NCBI GenBank assembly: GCA_963726825.1
Contig: CAVSDT010000001.1
Location: 1 to 64,000, forward strand
Length of the DNA stretch: 64,000 nucleotides
Origin: DATLGB01 sp963726825
GTDB taxonomy: Bacteria; Actinomycetota; Thermoleophilia; Solirubrobacterales; Solirubrobacteraceae
Direction: 5' to 3'
Part shown: positions 42,791 to 50,668 of the stretch, piece after piece
Numbering within the stretch: the first letter of the stretch is position 1
Layout of the letters: every line of letters begins with the position of its first letter
Translations under genes and position numbers: made by a program
The notes under the pieces: model-generated
The model's input: the letters and a program-made list of their open reading frames with translations, nothing else
Told to the model about the DNA's origin: nothing
Databases searched by the model: none

Positions 42791-44506
42791 GTGGCCCCAA
42801 ACCTCACCACCTTCCGGCAGGGCCGCCTGGGCCCCAAGCAGCGCGAGCGCAACCTCGAGCGGCTGCGCACCGAGAGCTTCGACGTGATCGTCGTCGGTGG
42901 CGGCGTGGTCGGCGCCGGCTGCGCCCTCGACGCGGCATCCCGCGGCCTCACCGTCGCGCTCATCGAGGCGCGCGACTTCGCCTCGGGCACCTCGAGCCGG
43001 TCCTCCAAGCTCATCCACGGTGGCCTGCGCTACCTCGAGCAGCAGGAGTTCGGGCTCGTCCAGGAGGCGCTGAAGGAGCGCTCGCTGCTGCTCAACACGC
43101 TCGCGCCGCACCTCGTCAAGCCCGTGCCGTTCATGCTCCCCCTGACCCACCACGGCTGGGAGCGGGCCTACATCGGCGCCGGGATGCTGCTCTACGACTC
43201 GCTCGGCGGCTACAAGGGCCTCAAGCGCCACCGGCACCTCACGCGCAAGGGCGCGCTGAGGATCGCCCCCGCGATGAAGCCCGAGAGCCTCGTCGGGGCG
43301 ATCCAGTACTACGACGCCAAGGTCGACGACGCGCGCCACACGATGGAGATCGCCCGCACGGCGGCCCACCACGGCGCAGCGGTCCTCGCCAACGCGGAGG
43401 CCGTCGGCTTCACCCGTCAGAGCGGCCGCGTCGTGGGCGTCCGCGTCAAGGACGGCCTCACGGGCGAGGAGATCGAGGTCTCCGCCGGCCAGGTCGTCAA
43501 CTCCACCGGCGTGTGGACCGACGACGTCCAGCACCTCTTCGGCGAGCGCGGCAAGTTCCAGGTGCGGGCCTCCAAGGGCGTGCACCTCGTGGTCCCGCGC
43601 GACCGCCTGCAGCTCGACACGGGGCTGATCCTGCGCACGGCCTCCAGCGTCCTGTTCGTGATCCCGTGGGGCCGGCACTGGATCGTCGGCACCACCGACA
43701 CCGGCTGGGAGCTCGACAAGCACCATCCCGCGGCGACCAAGAAGGACATCGACTACGTCCTCGAGCAGGTCAACAAGGTGCTCGTCGCCCCGCTCGGGCA
43801 CTCCGACGTCGAGGGCGTCTACGCCGGCCTGCGTCCGCTGCTTGAGGGCGAGTCCGACGAGATGTCGCAGCTCTCGCGCGAGCACAGCGTCGCGGTCCCG
43901 GTCCCGGGCGTCGTCGCCGTCGCGGGCGGCAAGTACACGACCTACCGCGTGATGGCCAAGGACGCGATCGACATGGCCGCGCGCGGCCTCGAGCAGCGCG
44001 TGCCCGAGTCCGTCACCGAGACGACCGAGCTGCTGGGCGCGGCCGGCTACCACGCGCTGTGGAACCGCCGCCGCCAGCTGTCGGAGGAGTCCGGCCTGCA
44101 CCCCGTCCGGATCGAGCACCTGCTGGGTCGCTACGGCGCCCTGATCGAGGACCTCCTCGAGGACATCGACGCCGACCCCGAGCTCGGCGAGCCGCTCCCG
44201 GGCGCCGAGGACTACCTCAAGGTCGAGATCGCCTACGCCGTCAAGTGCGAGGGCGCCATCCACCTCGACGACGTCCTCGCCCGCCGGACGCGCATCTCGA
44301 TCGAGACGTTCGACCGCGGGGTCGACGCCGCGGAGGCGGCGGCCGAGCTGATGCAGCGGACCCTCGGCTGGGACGACGAGACGCGCGACCGGGAGGTCGA
44401 GCTCTACCGCGCCCGGGTCGACGCCGAGCGCCGCTCCCAGCAGGAGCCCGACGACGAGGCGGCCGACCGCGTGCGTCGCTCCGTCCCGGACGTCTACGCG
44501 AGCTGA
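42791..44506 (+). CDS. glpD: Aerobic glycerol-3-phosphate dehydrogenase
   Basis: 571 residues. FAD enzyme oxidising glycerol-3-phosphate to dihydroxyacetone phosphate and passing electrons to the quinone pool. N-terminal FAD-binding motif DVIVVGGGVVGAGCALDAASRG, SGTSSRSSKLIHGGLRYLE, FVIPWGRHWIVGTTDT, GVYAGLRPLL and VAVAGGKYTTYRVMAKDAID are all typical, with the C-terminal helical cap after about residue 390. The GTG at 42791 is chosen for promoter spacing; the frame is also open from a GTG at 42770 (seven more residues). Divergent from glpF-glpK. Confidence 0.95.
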   Translation: MAPNLTTFRQGRLGPKQRERNLERLRTESFDVIVVGGGVVGAGCALDAASRGLTVALIEARDFASGTSSRSSKLIHGGLRYLEQQEFGLVQEALKERSLLLNTLAPHLVKPVPFMLPLTHHGWERAYIGAGMLLYDSLGGYKGLKRHRHLTRKGALRIAPAMKPESLVGAIQYYDAKVDDARHTMEIARTAAHHGAAVLANAEAVGFTRQSGRVVGVRVKDGLTGEEIEVSAGQVVNSTGVWTDDVQHLFGERGKFQVRASKGVHLVVPRDRLQLDTGLILRTASSVLFVIPWGRHWIVGTTDTGWELDKHHPAATKKDIDYVLEQVNKVLVAPLGHSDVEGVYAGLRPLLEGESDEMSQLSREHSVAVPVPGVVAVAGGKYTTYRVMAKDAIDMAARGLEQRVPESVTETTELLGAAGYHALWNRRRQLSEESGLHPVRIEHLLGRYGALIEDLLEDIDADPELGEPLPGAEDYLKVEIAYAVKCEGAIHLDDVLARRTRISIETFDRGVDAAEAAAELMQRTLGWDDETRDREVELYRARVDAERRSQQEPDDEAADRVRRSVPDVYAS

Positions 44507-44554
44507 GCCCGGACCGGACCGCCGTCCGGACCCCACTGGTACGTTCCCGGAGGG

Positions 44555-46852
44555 ATGAGAGGACGCTTCGCTCGAGGTGGCGGGCTCGCGGCGGCCCTGG
44601 CCATCGCCGGTCTCGCCGCGTTGCTGCCGGGCACCGCCCCGGCCCAGGGGTCGGCGGACTACGAGGCCGGTGGCAGCGTGCGGCAGGTCTACGTCGCGGG
44701 GCTGGCCGCCAAGCAGGCCGTCACCCTGCGCGACAGCGCCGGCAAGGTCGTCAAGCGCCGCGCCGCCAACGAGCGCGGCGCCGCGCTGTTCCGCGCGATC
44801 GCCCCCGGTGCGGGCTACACCGTCACCCCTGACGGCGAGGCGGCCTCCGCGCCGCTGCGGGTCCTCGGCGACGCCTCCGCGCCGCCGGACACGAGCGTCT
44901 ACGACCAGTCGATCAAGCCGGACGGCTACCAGTACCTGACCACCCGCGACGGGACGCAGCTCGCGATCGATGTGCACCCGCCGACCGACCTCGCGGGGGC
45001 CCTGCCCAAGGGCGTCGCGCTGCCCGACCTCCCGGCCGCCGCGCCCACGCCGACGCTGATCGAGTACTCCGGCTACGGCTACGCCAACCCCGCGGGCCCC
45101 GACAACGGGATCGCGGTGATCGCCAACCTCATGGGCTTCACCGTCGTGGACGTCAACATGCGCGGCACGGGCTGCTCCGGCGGCGCGTACGACTTCTTCG
45201 AGCCGCTGCAGTCCCTCGACGGCTACGACGTCGTCGAGACCATCGCCCGCCAGCCCTGGGTCAAGGGCGGCAAGGTCGGGATGATGGGCATCTCCTACGG
45301 CGGCATCTCCCAGCTGTTCACCGCGGCGCGCCGGCCGCCGAGCCTCGCGGCCATCGCGCCGCTGTCGACGATCGACAACACGCAGACCACGCTCTACCCC
45401 GGCGGGGTCCTCAACACGGGCTTCGCGGTCGCCTGGGCGAAGGAGCGCATCAACGAGGCGCGGCCCGCGACGGCCGAGACCGGACAGCCGTGGGCCCACA
45501 AGCGCATCGAGGAGGGCGACGCGACGTGCGCCGCCAACCAGGCGCTGCACCCGGAGGCCGTCGACCTGCTGAAGAAGATCCGGGCGAACTCGACGTACCG
45601 GCCCAAGGTCGCCGACCCGCTGTCGCCCGTCACGTTCGTCGACAAGATCGACGTGCCCACGTTCCTCGTGTGCCAATGGACCGACGAGCAGACGGGCGGC
45701 CACTGCCCGACCCTGGCCGCGCGCCTGACGGGGACCGACCGCAAGTGGTCGACGTTCACCAACGGGACGCACATCGACTCGCTCGCGCCGCAGACCTTCA
45801 ACCGCTGGTACGACTTCCTCAAGCTCTACGTCGCGCAGGAGGCGCCGTCGCAGGGGTCCGCTGCGGTCCGGGCCGCCGCGCCGGTGGTGTATGCGTCGGC
45901 GATGGGCGTGGACGGGGTCACGCTCCCCGACGACCCGATCCAGCGGGAGCCGACCTACGAGGGGGCGCTGAAGGCCTTCGAGGCGCTCAAGCCGGTGCGC
46001 GTGCTGTTCGAGAACGGCGGCGGCGGCGAGCCGGGCCAGCCCTACGCGCGGTCGGAGCAGTCCTTCGACTCGTGGCCGGTCCCGAGCACGAAGGGCCGGT
46101 CGTTCTTCCTCGGCGCCGGCGGGCGGTTGCAGGCCCGTCCCGCCAAGCGCGCGCGGGCCGACCGGTTCACGTGGGACCCCAAGGCCCGGCCGCTCAACGA
46201 CTTCAGCGGCAGCACCTCCGGCGGCGAGAACGGGCTCTGGACGGCGAGTCCCGGCTACCAGTGGTCCCAGCCCGCGGCACGCAGGGCGCTCTCCTACGTG
46301 ACGCCGGCGCTGAAGGCGGACACGACGGTCATCGGCGCAGGCTTCGCGCGGCTGTGGCTGCGCTCCAGCGCGCGCGACGTCGACCTGCAGGCCACCGTGT
46401 CCGAGGTCCGCCCGGACGGTCAGGAGCTGTTCGTCCAGAGCGGCTGGCTGAGGGCGAGCATGCGCCGGCTCGACCCGGTCAAGAGCCGCCCCCTGGCGCC
46501 GGTGCTCAGCCTGCGCAAGGCGACGCGGCGGCCGCTGCGCCCAGGCCGCTTCAACCGCCTCACCATCCCGCTCTACTACCAGGGCCACCCGTACCGGGCG
46601 GGCTCGCGCATCCGGGTGACGATCTCCGCGGTCAACGGCGACCAGCCGATCTGGGCCTTCGGCGAGGCCAGGCCGAAGGGGACCGCGATCGTCGACGTCG
46701 CCCGCGGCGGCCGGCGACGGTCGCAGCTGCGGCTGCCGGTGGTGGGGGGCGTCGCGCTCGCGGACGGACTGCCGCCCTGCCCGTTGCGCGGGGAGCCGTG
46801 CCGCCGGGCGGAGCCGTTCACCAACCGCGCGGCCCCGCGGGCGACGCGCTAG
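44555..46852 (+). CDS. Secreted CocE/NonD-type alpha/beta hydrolase (X-Pro dipeptidyl-peptidase-like)
   Basis: 765 residues. A signal peptide ends near APAQG. The catalytic part (about 115-420) has the nucleophile elbow GMMGISYGGIS (Ser247), an upstream YSGYGYANPAGPDNG oxyanion region, the MRGTGCSGG loop, and FTNGTHIDSL with the likely catalytic His. A large C-terminal jelly-roll domain follows (TTVIGAGFARLWLRSSARDVDLQATVSEVRPDG, FNRLTIPLYYQGHPYRAGSRIRVTIS), as in cocaine esterase and X-Pro peptidases. Substrate unknown. TACGTT (44540-44545) lies nine bases before the ATG. Confidence 0.88.
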   Translation: MRGRFARGGGLAAALAIAGLAALLPGTAPAQGSADYEAGGSVRQVYVAGLAAKQAVTLRDSAGKVVKRRAANERGAALFRAIAPGAGYTVTPDGEAASAPLRVLGDASAPPDTSVYDQSIKPDGYQYLTTRDGTQLAIDVHPPTDLAGALPKGVALPDLPAAAPTPTLIEYSGYGYANPAGPDNGIAVIANLMGFTVVDVNMRGTGCSGGAYDFFEPLQSLDGYDVVETIARQPWVKGGKVGMMGISYGGISQLFTAARRPPSLAAIAPLSTIDNTQTTLYPGGVLNTGFAVAWAKERINEARPATAETGQPWAHKRIEEGDATCAANQALHPEAVDLLKKIRANSTYRPKVADPLSPVTFVDKIDVPTFLVCQWTDEQTGGHCPTLAARLTGTDRKWSTFTNGTHIDSLAPQTFNRWYDFLKLYVAQEAPSQGSAAVRAAAPVVYASAMGVDGVTLPDDPIQREPTYEGALKAFEALKPVRVLFENGGGGEPGQPYARSEQSFDSWPVPSTKGRSFFLGAGGRLQARPAKRARADRFTWDPKARPLNDFSGSTSGGENGLWTASPGYQWSQPAARRALSYVTPALKADTTVIGAGFARLWLRSSARDVDLQATVSEVRPDGQELFVQSGWLRASMRRLDPVKSRPLAPVLSLRKATRRPLRPGRFNRLTIPLYYQGHPYRAGSRIRVTISAVNGDQPIWAFGEARPKGTAIVDVARGGRRRSQLRLPVVGGVALADGLPPCPLRGEPCRRAEPFTNRAAPRATR

Positions 46853-47994
46853 GTGGCCGTCCGCGCCGGGGGCGGCGCGTCCGGGAGCGGGCCGAGCGCG
46901 ACGTCCGGCGTGCGGGCGACGATCGTCGCGGCCATGAGGAAGACGATGGCCGCGGGGAAGCGGCGGCCGGGCGGGGGCGGGGCCAGCTCGGCCTCGAAGC
47001 GATCGAGCAGCTCGAGCACCGCCGAGCACACCGGGGCGAGCTCGGAGTCGGTCCCCACGCCGCAGGCCAGGCGGCCCAGGGACAGGAACTCCGTCACGTC
47101 CTCCGCGCCGCCGATCAGCTGGCCGAGGGTGGCGGTCAACCAGCCGACGACGCGCTCCATCAGCGGATGCAGCGGCGCGCCGGGCCCGATCGCCGCCCCG
47201 AGGTCGAGCGGGTCCCGGCCGTCGGCGAGGCGGGCGGCCTGGCCGCCGGCGATCGAGCGGACGGCGGCCTCCCCGTGGCCGGCCTGGCGGGCGAGGCGCA
47301 GGGTCTGCACCGCGGAGACGGTCGGCGAGGCGTAGGGGGAGTCGCTGGCCCACAGGATCTGCCCGGGCGGGACGAGCGCCATCAGCGCCGTGAAGTCCGC
47401 CGGCATCCACCACGACGTGTCCACGTACACGTTGGGGTGCGAGCCGAGCTCGGACGGGAGCCACGCGAGATCCGAGACGGCGCAGTGGGCGAGGATCAGC
47501 CGGGCGTCGGGGAACTCGCCGGAGAGGCGGACGGTGTCGACGCCGAGTGCCGGGATGCCGCGGCCGGCGTGGATGAGCAGCGGCAGCCGGCGCTCGTGCG
47601 CGAGGGCGGTGAGGCCGCGGACCGCGGGCGCATCCATGCCGAACGCCTCGGCGCGCGGATGGAGCTTGATGCCGCGAGCGCCGGCGTCGAGCATCCGCTC
47701 CGCCTCGCGGACGGCGGCGTCGCCGAGCTTGGGGTCGACGCGGCAGAACGCGACGAGCCGGCCGTCGGAGGCCTCCTGCGCCGCCAGCGCCTCGTCGTTG
47801 GCGGCCGGGTAGCCGTCGGGCTCGTGCATCGGGAAGGTGAACGCCCGCGCGTCGCAGATCTCCAGGGCAGCGGTCAGCTCGGCCGGCGTCTGCTTGTAGC
47901 CGTCCGGGTCGTTGCGCCCGATGTGCGTGTGCGTGTCGAAGAGGTCGAGGCCCTCGTCGAGCCAGGGGAGGAAGAGGTCTTCGCCGAGGTCCAT
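46849..47994 (-). CDS. Amidohydrolase-family metal-dependent hydrolase (TIM barrel)
   Basis: 381 residues. DTHTHIGRND (His22, His24) gives the HxH metal site on strand 1; GIKLHPRAEAFG, LLIHAGRGIPALG, LILAHCA and the strand-8 Asp in ILWASDSPYASPT complete the amidohydrolase-2 pattern. The last ~130 residues are Ala/Leu-rich helices and a Pro-rich end (LGPLPDAPPPARTAT), longer than most relatives. Substrate unknown; decarboxylases of the ACMSD type are one possibility. ATG nine bases from TACGTT. The stop overlaps that of the convergent hydrolase. Confidence 0.85.
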   Translation of the reverse strand: MDLGEDLFLPWLDEGLDLFDTHTHIGRNDPDGYKQTPAELTAALEICDARAFTFPMHEPDGYPAANDEALAAQEASDGRLVAFCRVDPKLGDAAVREAERMLDAGARGIKLHPRAEAFGMDAPAVRGLTALAHERRLPLLIHAGRGIPALGVDTVRLSGEFPDARLILAHCAVSDLAWLPSELGSHPNVYVDTSWWMPADFTALMALVPPGQILWASDSPYASPTVSAVQTLRLARQAGHGEAAVRSIAGGQAARLADGRDPLDLGAAIGPGAPLHPLMERVVGWLTATLGQLIGGAEDVTEFLSLGRLACGVGTDSELAPVCSAVLELLDRFEAELAPPPPGRRFPAAIVFLMAATIVARTPDVALGPLPDAPPPARTAT

Positions 47995-48003
47995 GGGGCA
48001 TCG

Positions 48004-48015
48004 AACGTATAGGGT
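48004..48015. promoter_or_regulatory. Back-to-back -10 boxes, amidohydrolase / small protein
   Basis: On the minus strand TACGTT (48004-48009) serves the amidohydrolase, nine bases before its ATG. On the plus strand TAGGGT (48010-48015) is eight bases before the ATG at 48024. The two hexamers abut exactly. Confidence 0.5.
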
Positions 48016-48023
48016 CCGGACGC

Positions 48024-48335
48024 ATGCAGGCCCGCCGCGTCCGCGTCCAGATCGACACCGCGCGCCTGCGCATCGCCGGGACGCTGCAGCTCCCGACGGA
48101 GGGCTACCGCAGCCGCTCCACCGACTTCCTCAACGGCCACGAGACCGGCTTCATCCCGCTCGTGGACGCGACGCTGTCCCCCGTCGACGGCGGGCCGGAG
48201 GAGGCCCTGGAGTACGTCGCCATCGGCGCCCGCCACATCATCGCGATGGCCGAGATCGAGGACCTCGGCGTCGACGAGGAGCTGCAGCCCCCGGGCTACG
48301 GCCGCGGGGGCTCCGCGCCCCCACCCCCTAGCTGA
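48024..48335 (+). CDS. Small conserved-style protein, DUF6812-like
   Basis: 103 residues. MQARRVRVQIDTARLRIAGTLQLPTEGYRSRSTDFLN and FIPLVDATLSPVDGG match my memory of DUF6812 proteins, small soluble beta proteins of unknown function; treat this as tentative. The Gly/Pro-rich C-terminus runs over the greA stop by eight bases. Leaderless from TAGGGT. Confidence 0.65.
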   Translation: MQARRVRVQIDTARLRIAGTLQLPTEGYRSRSTDFLNGHETGFIPLVDATLSPVDGGPEEALEYVAIGARHIIAMAEIEDLGVDEELQPPGYGRGGSAPPPPS

Positions 48336-48804
48336 GCTTGACGACGCGCAGGTGCCGCACGCCCTTGGGCGCGCGGAACTCCACGACGTCGCCTTCGGCG
48401 GCGCCGACGAGCGCCTGCGCGATCGGCGAGTCCAGGCCGAGCTTGCCCTCGGCCGGCGCGGCCTCCTGCGTCGTGACGATGAGGTAGGTGCTGTCGCGGC
48501 CCTTCTCCTCGTCGTGGACGACGACGGTCGAGCCGAGCGTGACGACGCCGGTGCTCGCGGCGGGCGGCTCGACGACGATCGCGTTGCGGATCCGGTCCTG
48601 GATGCGCAGGATCTTCGTCTCGAGGTGGCCCTGGTCGTTCTTGGCGTCGTGGTACTCGGCGTTCTCCTTGAGGTCGCCCCACTCGCGGGCCGTCTTGATC
48701 CGCGCCGCCATCTCCTTGCGGTCGACCGTCTCCAGCTTCTCGAGCTCCGCCTCGAGCTCCTGGAGCGCCGAGGGGGTGATCTGGTAGCGCGCGTCGTCGG
48801 CCAT
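48328..48804 (-). CDS. greA: Transcription elongation factor GreA
   Basis: 158 residues. Rescues backtracked RNA polymerase by stimulating transcript cleavage. N-terminal coiled coil (residues 8-78) with the acidic tip in GDLKENAEYHDAKNDQ, and C-terminal FKBP-like domain with TLGSTVVVHDE and DSPIAQALVGAAEGDVVEFRAPKG. The ATG at 48804 follows TACGGT by eight bases; that box is fused with the divergent promoter of the next gene. Confidence 0.96.
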   Translation of the reverse strand: MADDARYQITPSALQELEAELEKLETVDRKEMAARIKTAREWGDLKENAEYHDAKNDQGHLETKILRIQDRIRNAIVVEPPAASTGVVTLGSTVVVHDEEKGRDSTYLIVTTQEAAPAEGKLGLDSPIAQALVGAAEGDVVEFRAPKGVRHLRVVKLS

Positions 48805-48812
48805 GTCGGTCA

Positions 48813-48822
48813 ACCGTAGCCT
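48813..48822. promoter_or_regulatory. Overlapping divergent -10 boxes sharing TA (greA / 154-residue protein)
   Basis: ACCGTAGCCT reads TAGCCT on the plus strand (48817-48822, eight bases before the GTG at 48831) and TACGGT on the minus strand (48818-48813, eight bases before the greA ATG). Both hexamers use the same TA at 48817-48818. Confidence 0.6.
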
Positions 48823-48830
48823 TCGTCGGC

Positions 48831-49295
48831 GTGGAGCTGCCAGAGCCACCACCGGACCTCCCCGACGCTCCCGCGCGCTTCTACGCGGCGCTACGGCGGG
48901 AGCTCATGCCGCTCGCGCTGCGCCTCGCGCGCGCCGAGGACGACGGCGTGCAGTTCGGCGACGCGGGGGTCGGCGTGACGCTCACGCACGTCGAGGACCC
49001 CGACTGGGTGGTCGCCGCGCAGGTCTCCCGCGTCCACGCGCTGGTGTTCGTGGGCCCGGCCGCGCACCACGTCGAGGACCCCGCGGACGTCGAGGCGGCG
49101 GCAGCGCTGGTCGCCCGGGCGCTCCGCGGCGAGGTCGAGGTGCGCATGCGCTACCGCGGGGACGCGCTCGTCGAGGTCGCCGCCGTCGACGCGGACGGCA
49201 CCGAGCTGGGACGCGCGCGCGTCGGCGGCCCGGGCGCCTGGGCGCGCTGGCGGCCCGAGAGCGAGCAGCGGCGCCGGATGGACTACCGGGCCTAG
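48831..49295 (+). CDS. Hypothetical protein, 154 residues
   Basis: Soluble, no signal or membrane helix. DAPARFYAALRRELMPLALRLAR is a predicted amphipathic helix, followed by alternating strands (GVGVTLTHVED, HALVFVGPA, VEVRMRYRGDALVEVAAVDADG) and a C-terminal WRPESEQRRRMDYRA. Codon use matches neighbours. I do not recognise a family. GTG start eight bases after TAGCCT. Confidence 0.7.
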   Translation: MELPEPPPDLPDAPARFYAALRRELMPLALRLARAEDDGVQFGDAGVGVTLTHVEDPDWVVAAQVSRVHALVFVGPAAHHVEDPADVEAAAALVARALRGEVEVRMRYRGDALVEVAAVDADGTELGRARVGGPGAWARWRPESEQRRRMDYRA

Positions 49296-49342
49296 CCCGG
49301 CCGGGCCGCCCTGCTCGGCTGGACGCTCCGCGGATCCGATGC

Positions 49343-49348
49343 TACGTT
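49343..49348 (+). promoter_or_regulatory. -10 box upstream of a four-codon ORF
   Basis: TACGTT, nine bases before the GTG of the tiny ORF at 49358-49372. It would also transcribe the 45-residue protein gene at 49543 after a leader of about 185 nt. Confidence 0.45.
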
Positions 49349-49357
49349 CGTCGCATC

Positions 49358-49372
49358 GTGAAGACGCTCTGA
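49358..49372 (+). other. Possible four-residue leader ORF (GTG AAG ACG CTC TGA)
   Basis: A start codon in the leaderless position after TACGTT opens only four sense codons before TGA. About 170 nt follow before the next start codon. Coordinates and spacing fit a leader peptide, but chance cannot be excluded. The 247 bases 49296-49542 hold no other gene. Confidence 0.35.
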
Positions 49373-49542
49373 GGCCGACCCCGCTCGCTCGCACGCCCCG
49401 TGCCCGCTGCCCTGCAGCGTGGCCCGCGTGCCGCCCGGTCCGCCCTGCGCCTCACGTCCCCGCCACACGGCCCGTTCGTCGTGGCGACGCGCCGGCGCCG
49501 TGGACCGCCCGAGACCCGTCACACGTCGTCGAAGGAGACCAC

Positions 49543-49680
49543 ATGCCCCGTCGTCCAGGAGCCCCTACGCGCCGTCCTGTGCTGCCGCCGAAGCTGCAGC
49601 AGCGCGTCAACCGGCCCACTGCGCCGGCCGTGCCGCCGCCGCCGCGCAAGCGGCCGCCGCGGCACTCCGGTCACCGGTAG
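49543..49680 (+). CDS. Small Arg/Pro-rich basic protein (45 residues)
   Basis: The ATG at 49543 is preceded by a strong Shine-Dalgarno (GAAGGAGA at 49531-49538), one of the best in the window. The product is extremely basic and Pro-rich (MPRRPGAPTRRPVLPPKLQQ, then PPPPRKRPPRHSGHR), with no acidic residue. It would bind nucleic acid or ribosome, but no family is recognised. The frame is open for about 200 bases upstream; the start is decided by the ribosome-binding site. Confidence 0.5.
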   Translation: MPRRPGAPTRRPVLPPKLQQRVNRPTAPAVPPPPRKRPPRHSGHR

Positions 49681-49693
49681 GCCGCCGGATCGC

Positions 49694-50275
49694 TCAGGCC
49701 GCTGCGCGGGACCCCTCGCGCAGCGGTCGCAGCGCGTCCTCCCAGCGGGCGAGCGCGCCGAGCATCGCCGTCGCCGACTGCTCCATCACCTCGTTGGGCT
49801 GCACCTCGCCGTCCTCGTCGATGAACTGCGTGTGGAACGGGATCGAGACCGCCTCCGACAGCGGCATCATGCTCAGCGTCGTGACGACCTGCTTGAGCAT
49901 CTGCGCCGCACGCGTGCCGGCCGCGACGCCGCCGTAGGAGACGATGCCGACGGGCTTGTGCTTCCACTCCGCGTGGAGGAAGTCGATCGCGTTCTTCAGC
50001 GGCGCGGGGAAGCCGTAGTTGTACTCCGGCGTGACCATGACGAGGGCGTCGGCGGCGTCGACCGTCGCACTCCAGGCCTTCGTGTGGTCGTGCTCGTACT
50101 GGCGCAGTCGCGGGTGGGCCGCCTCGTCCATGAACGGGAGGCCGATCGCGGCGAGATCGGCGACCTCGACGTCGAAGCCGCCGTGCTCGCGGGCCATGCC
50201 CTCGAACCACTGGGCGATGGGCAGGCCGGCGCGGCCCGGCCGCGTCGAGCCGACGATGATGAGGAGCTTGGGCAC
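49694..50275 (-). CDS. NADPH-dependent FMN reductase (flavodoxin-like)
   Basis: 193 residues. The phosphate-binding loop IIVGSTRPGRAGLPIAQW and the isoalloxazine-binding TPEYNYGFPAPLKNAIDFL are diagnostic of the NAD(P)H:FMN/quinone reductase group. The GTG start shares one base with the TAG of the HxlR gene upstream, so the two are co-transcribed. It may supply reduced FMN to the divergent LLM-class oxidoreductase. Confidence 0.92.
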   Translation of the reverse strand: MPKLLIIVGSTRPGRAGLPIAQWFEGMAREHGGFDVEVADLAAIGLPFMDEAAHPRLRQYEHDHTKAWSATVDAADALVMVTPEYNYGFPAPLKNAIDFLHAEWKHKPVGIVSYGGVAAGTRAAQMLKQVVTTLSMMPLSEAVSIPFHTQFIDEDGEVQPNEVMEQSATAMLGALARWEDALRPLREGSRAAA

Positions 50276-50616
50276 TACGCCGCCTTGGTGTCGTGTTCGG
50301 GGAGCCAGTCGTGGGCCCACGTCTCCAGCGCCCCGACCACGGGCGCGAGCGCCGCGCCCTTGGGGGTCAGCCGGTACTCCACGCGCACGGGCGTGGTCGC
50401 CCGCACGTCGCGCGCCACGAGGCCGGCGGCCTCGAGCTCCCGCAGCCGCTGGGCCAGCATGGTGTCGCTGAGCCCGGGGACGGCGGCCTTGACGTCCGCG
50501 TAGCGCGCGGCCCCCCGCAGCAGCGCGGAGAGGATCGCGCCGGACCAGCGCGCGCCGATGAGCTCGACGGCGCGATGGAAGCGGGGGCAGATCGACGGGG
50601 AGGCGTGGTGGTCCAC
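50275..50616 (-). CDS. HxlR-family transcriptional regulator
   Basis: 113 residues. Winged helix with the HxlR pattern: a conserved Cys near the start (SICPRFHRAVELIGARWSGAILSALL), GAARYADVKAAVPGLSDTMLAQRLRELEAAGLVARD and VEYRLTPKGAALAPVVGALETWAHDW. The conserved Cys is a redox or electrophile sensor in some members (QorR/HypR type). GTG at 50616 chosen because it is seven bases from TAGCGT (50624-50629). Operator candidate at 50638-50652. Confidence 0.9.
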   Translation of the reverse strand: MDHHASPSICPRFHRAVELIGARWSGAILSALLRGAARYADVKAAVPGLSDTMLAQRLRELEAAGLVARDVRATTPVRVEYRLTPKGAALAPVVGALETWAHDWLPEHDTKAA

Positions 50617-50637
50617 CCCCCACACGCTATCAGGATT

Positions 50638-50652
50638 GCTGAGTAACTCAGC
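50638..50652. promoter_or_regulatory. Operator palindrome between HxlR and LLM genes
   Basis: GCTGAGT-A-ACTCAGC is a perfect 7-bp inverted repeat centred between the divergent -10 boxes TAGCGT (minus, 50629-50624) and TATGCT (plus, 50653-50658). Probable HxlR binding site controlling both directions. Confidence 0.7.
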
Positions 50653-50668
50653 TATGCTTAGCTGCATC

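Noticed and set aside
42776..48073. A 1765-residue minus-strand frame across glpD, the CocE hydrolase and the amidohydrolase
   Set aside because: Antisense to well-supported genes; low-complexity Arg/Gly/Ala composition and no domain. GC-rich codon bias keeps such frames open.
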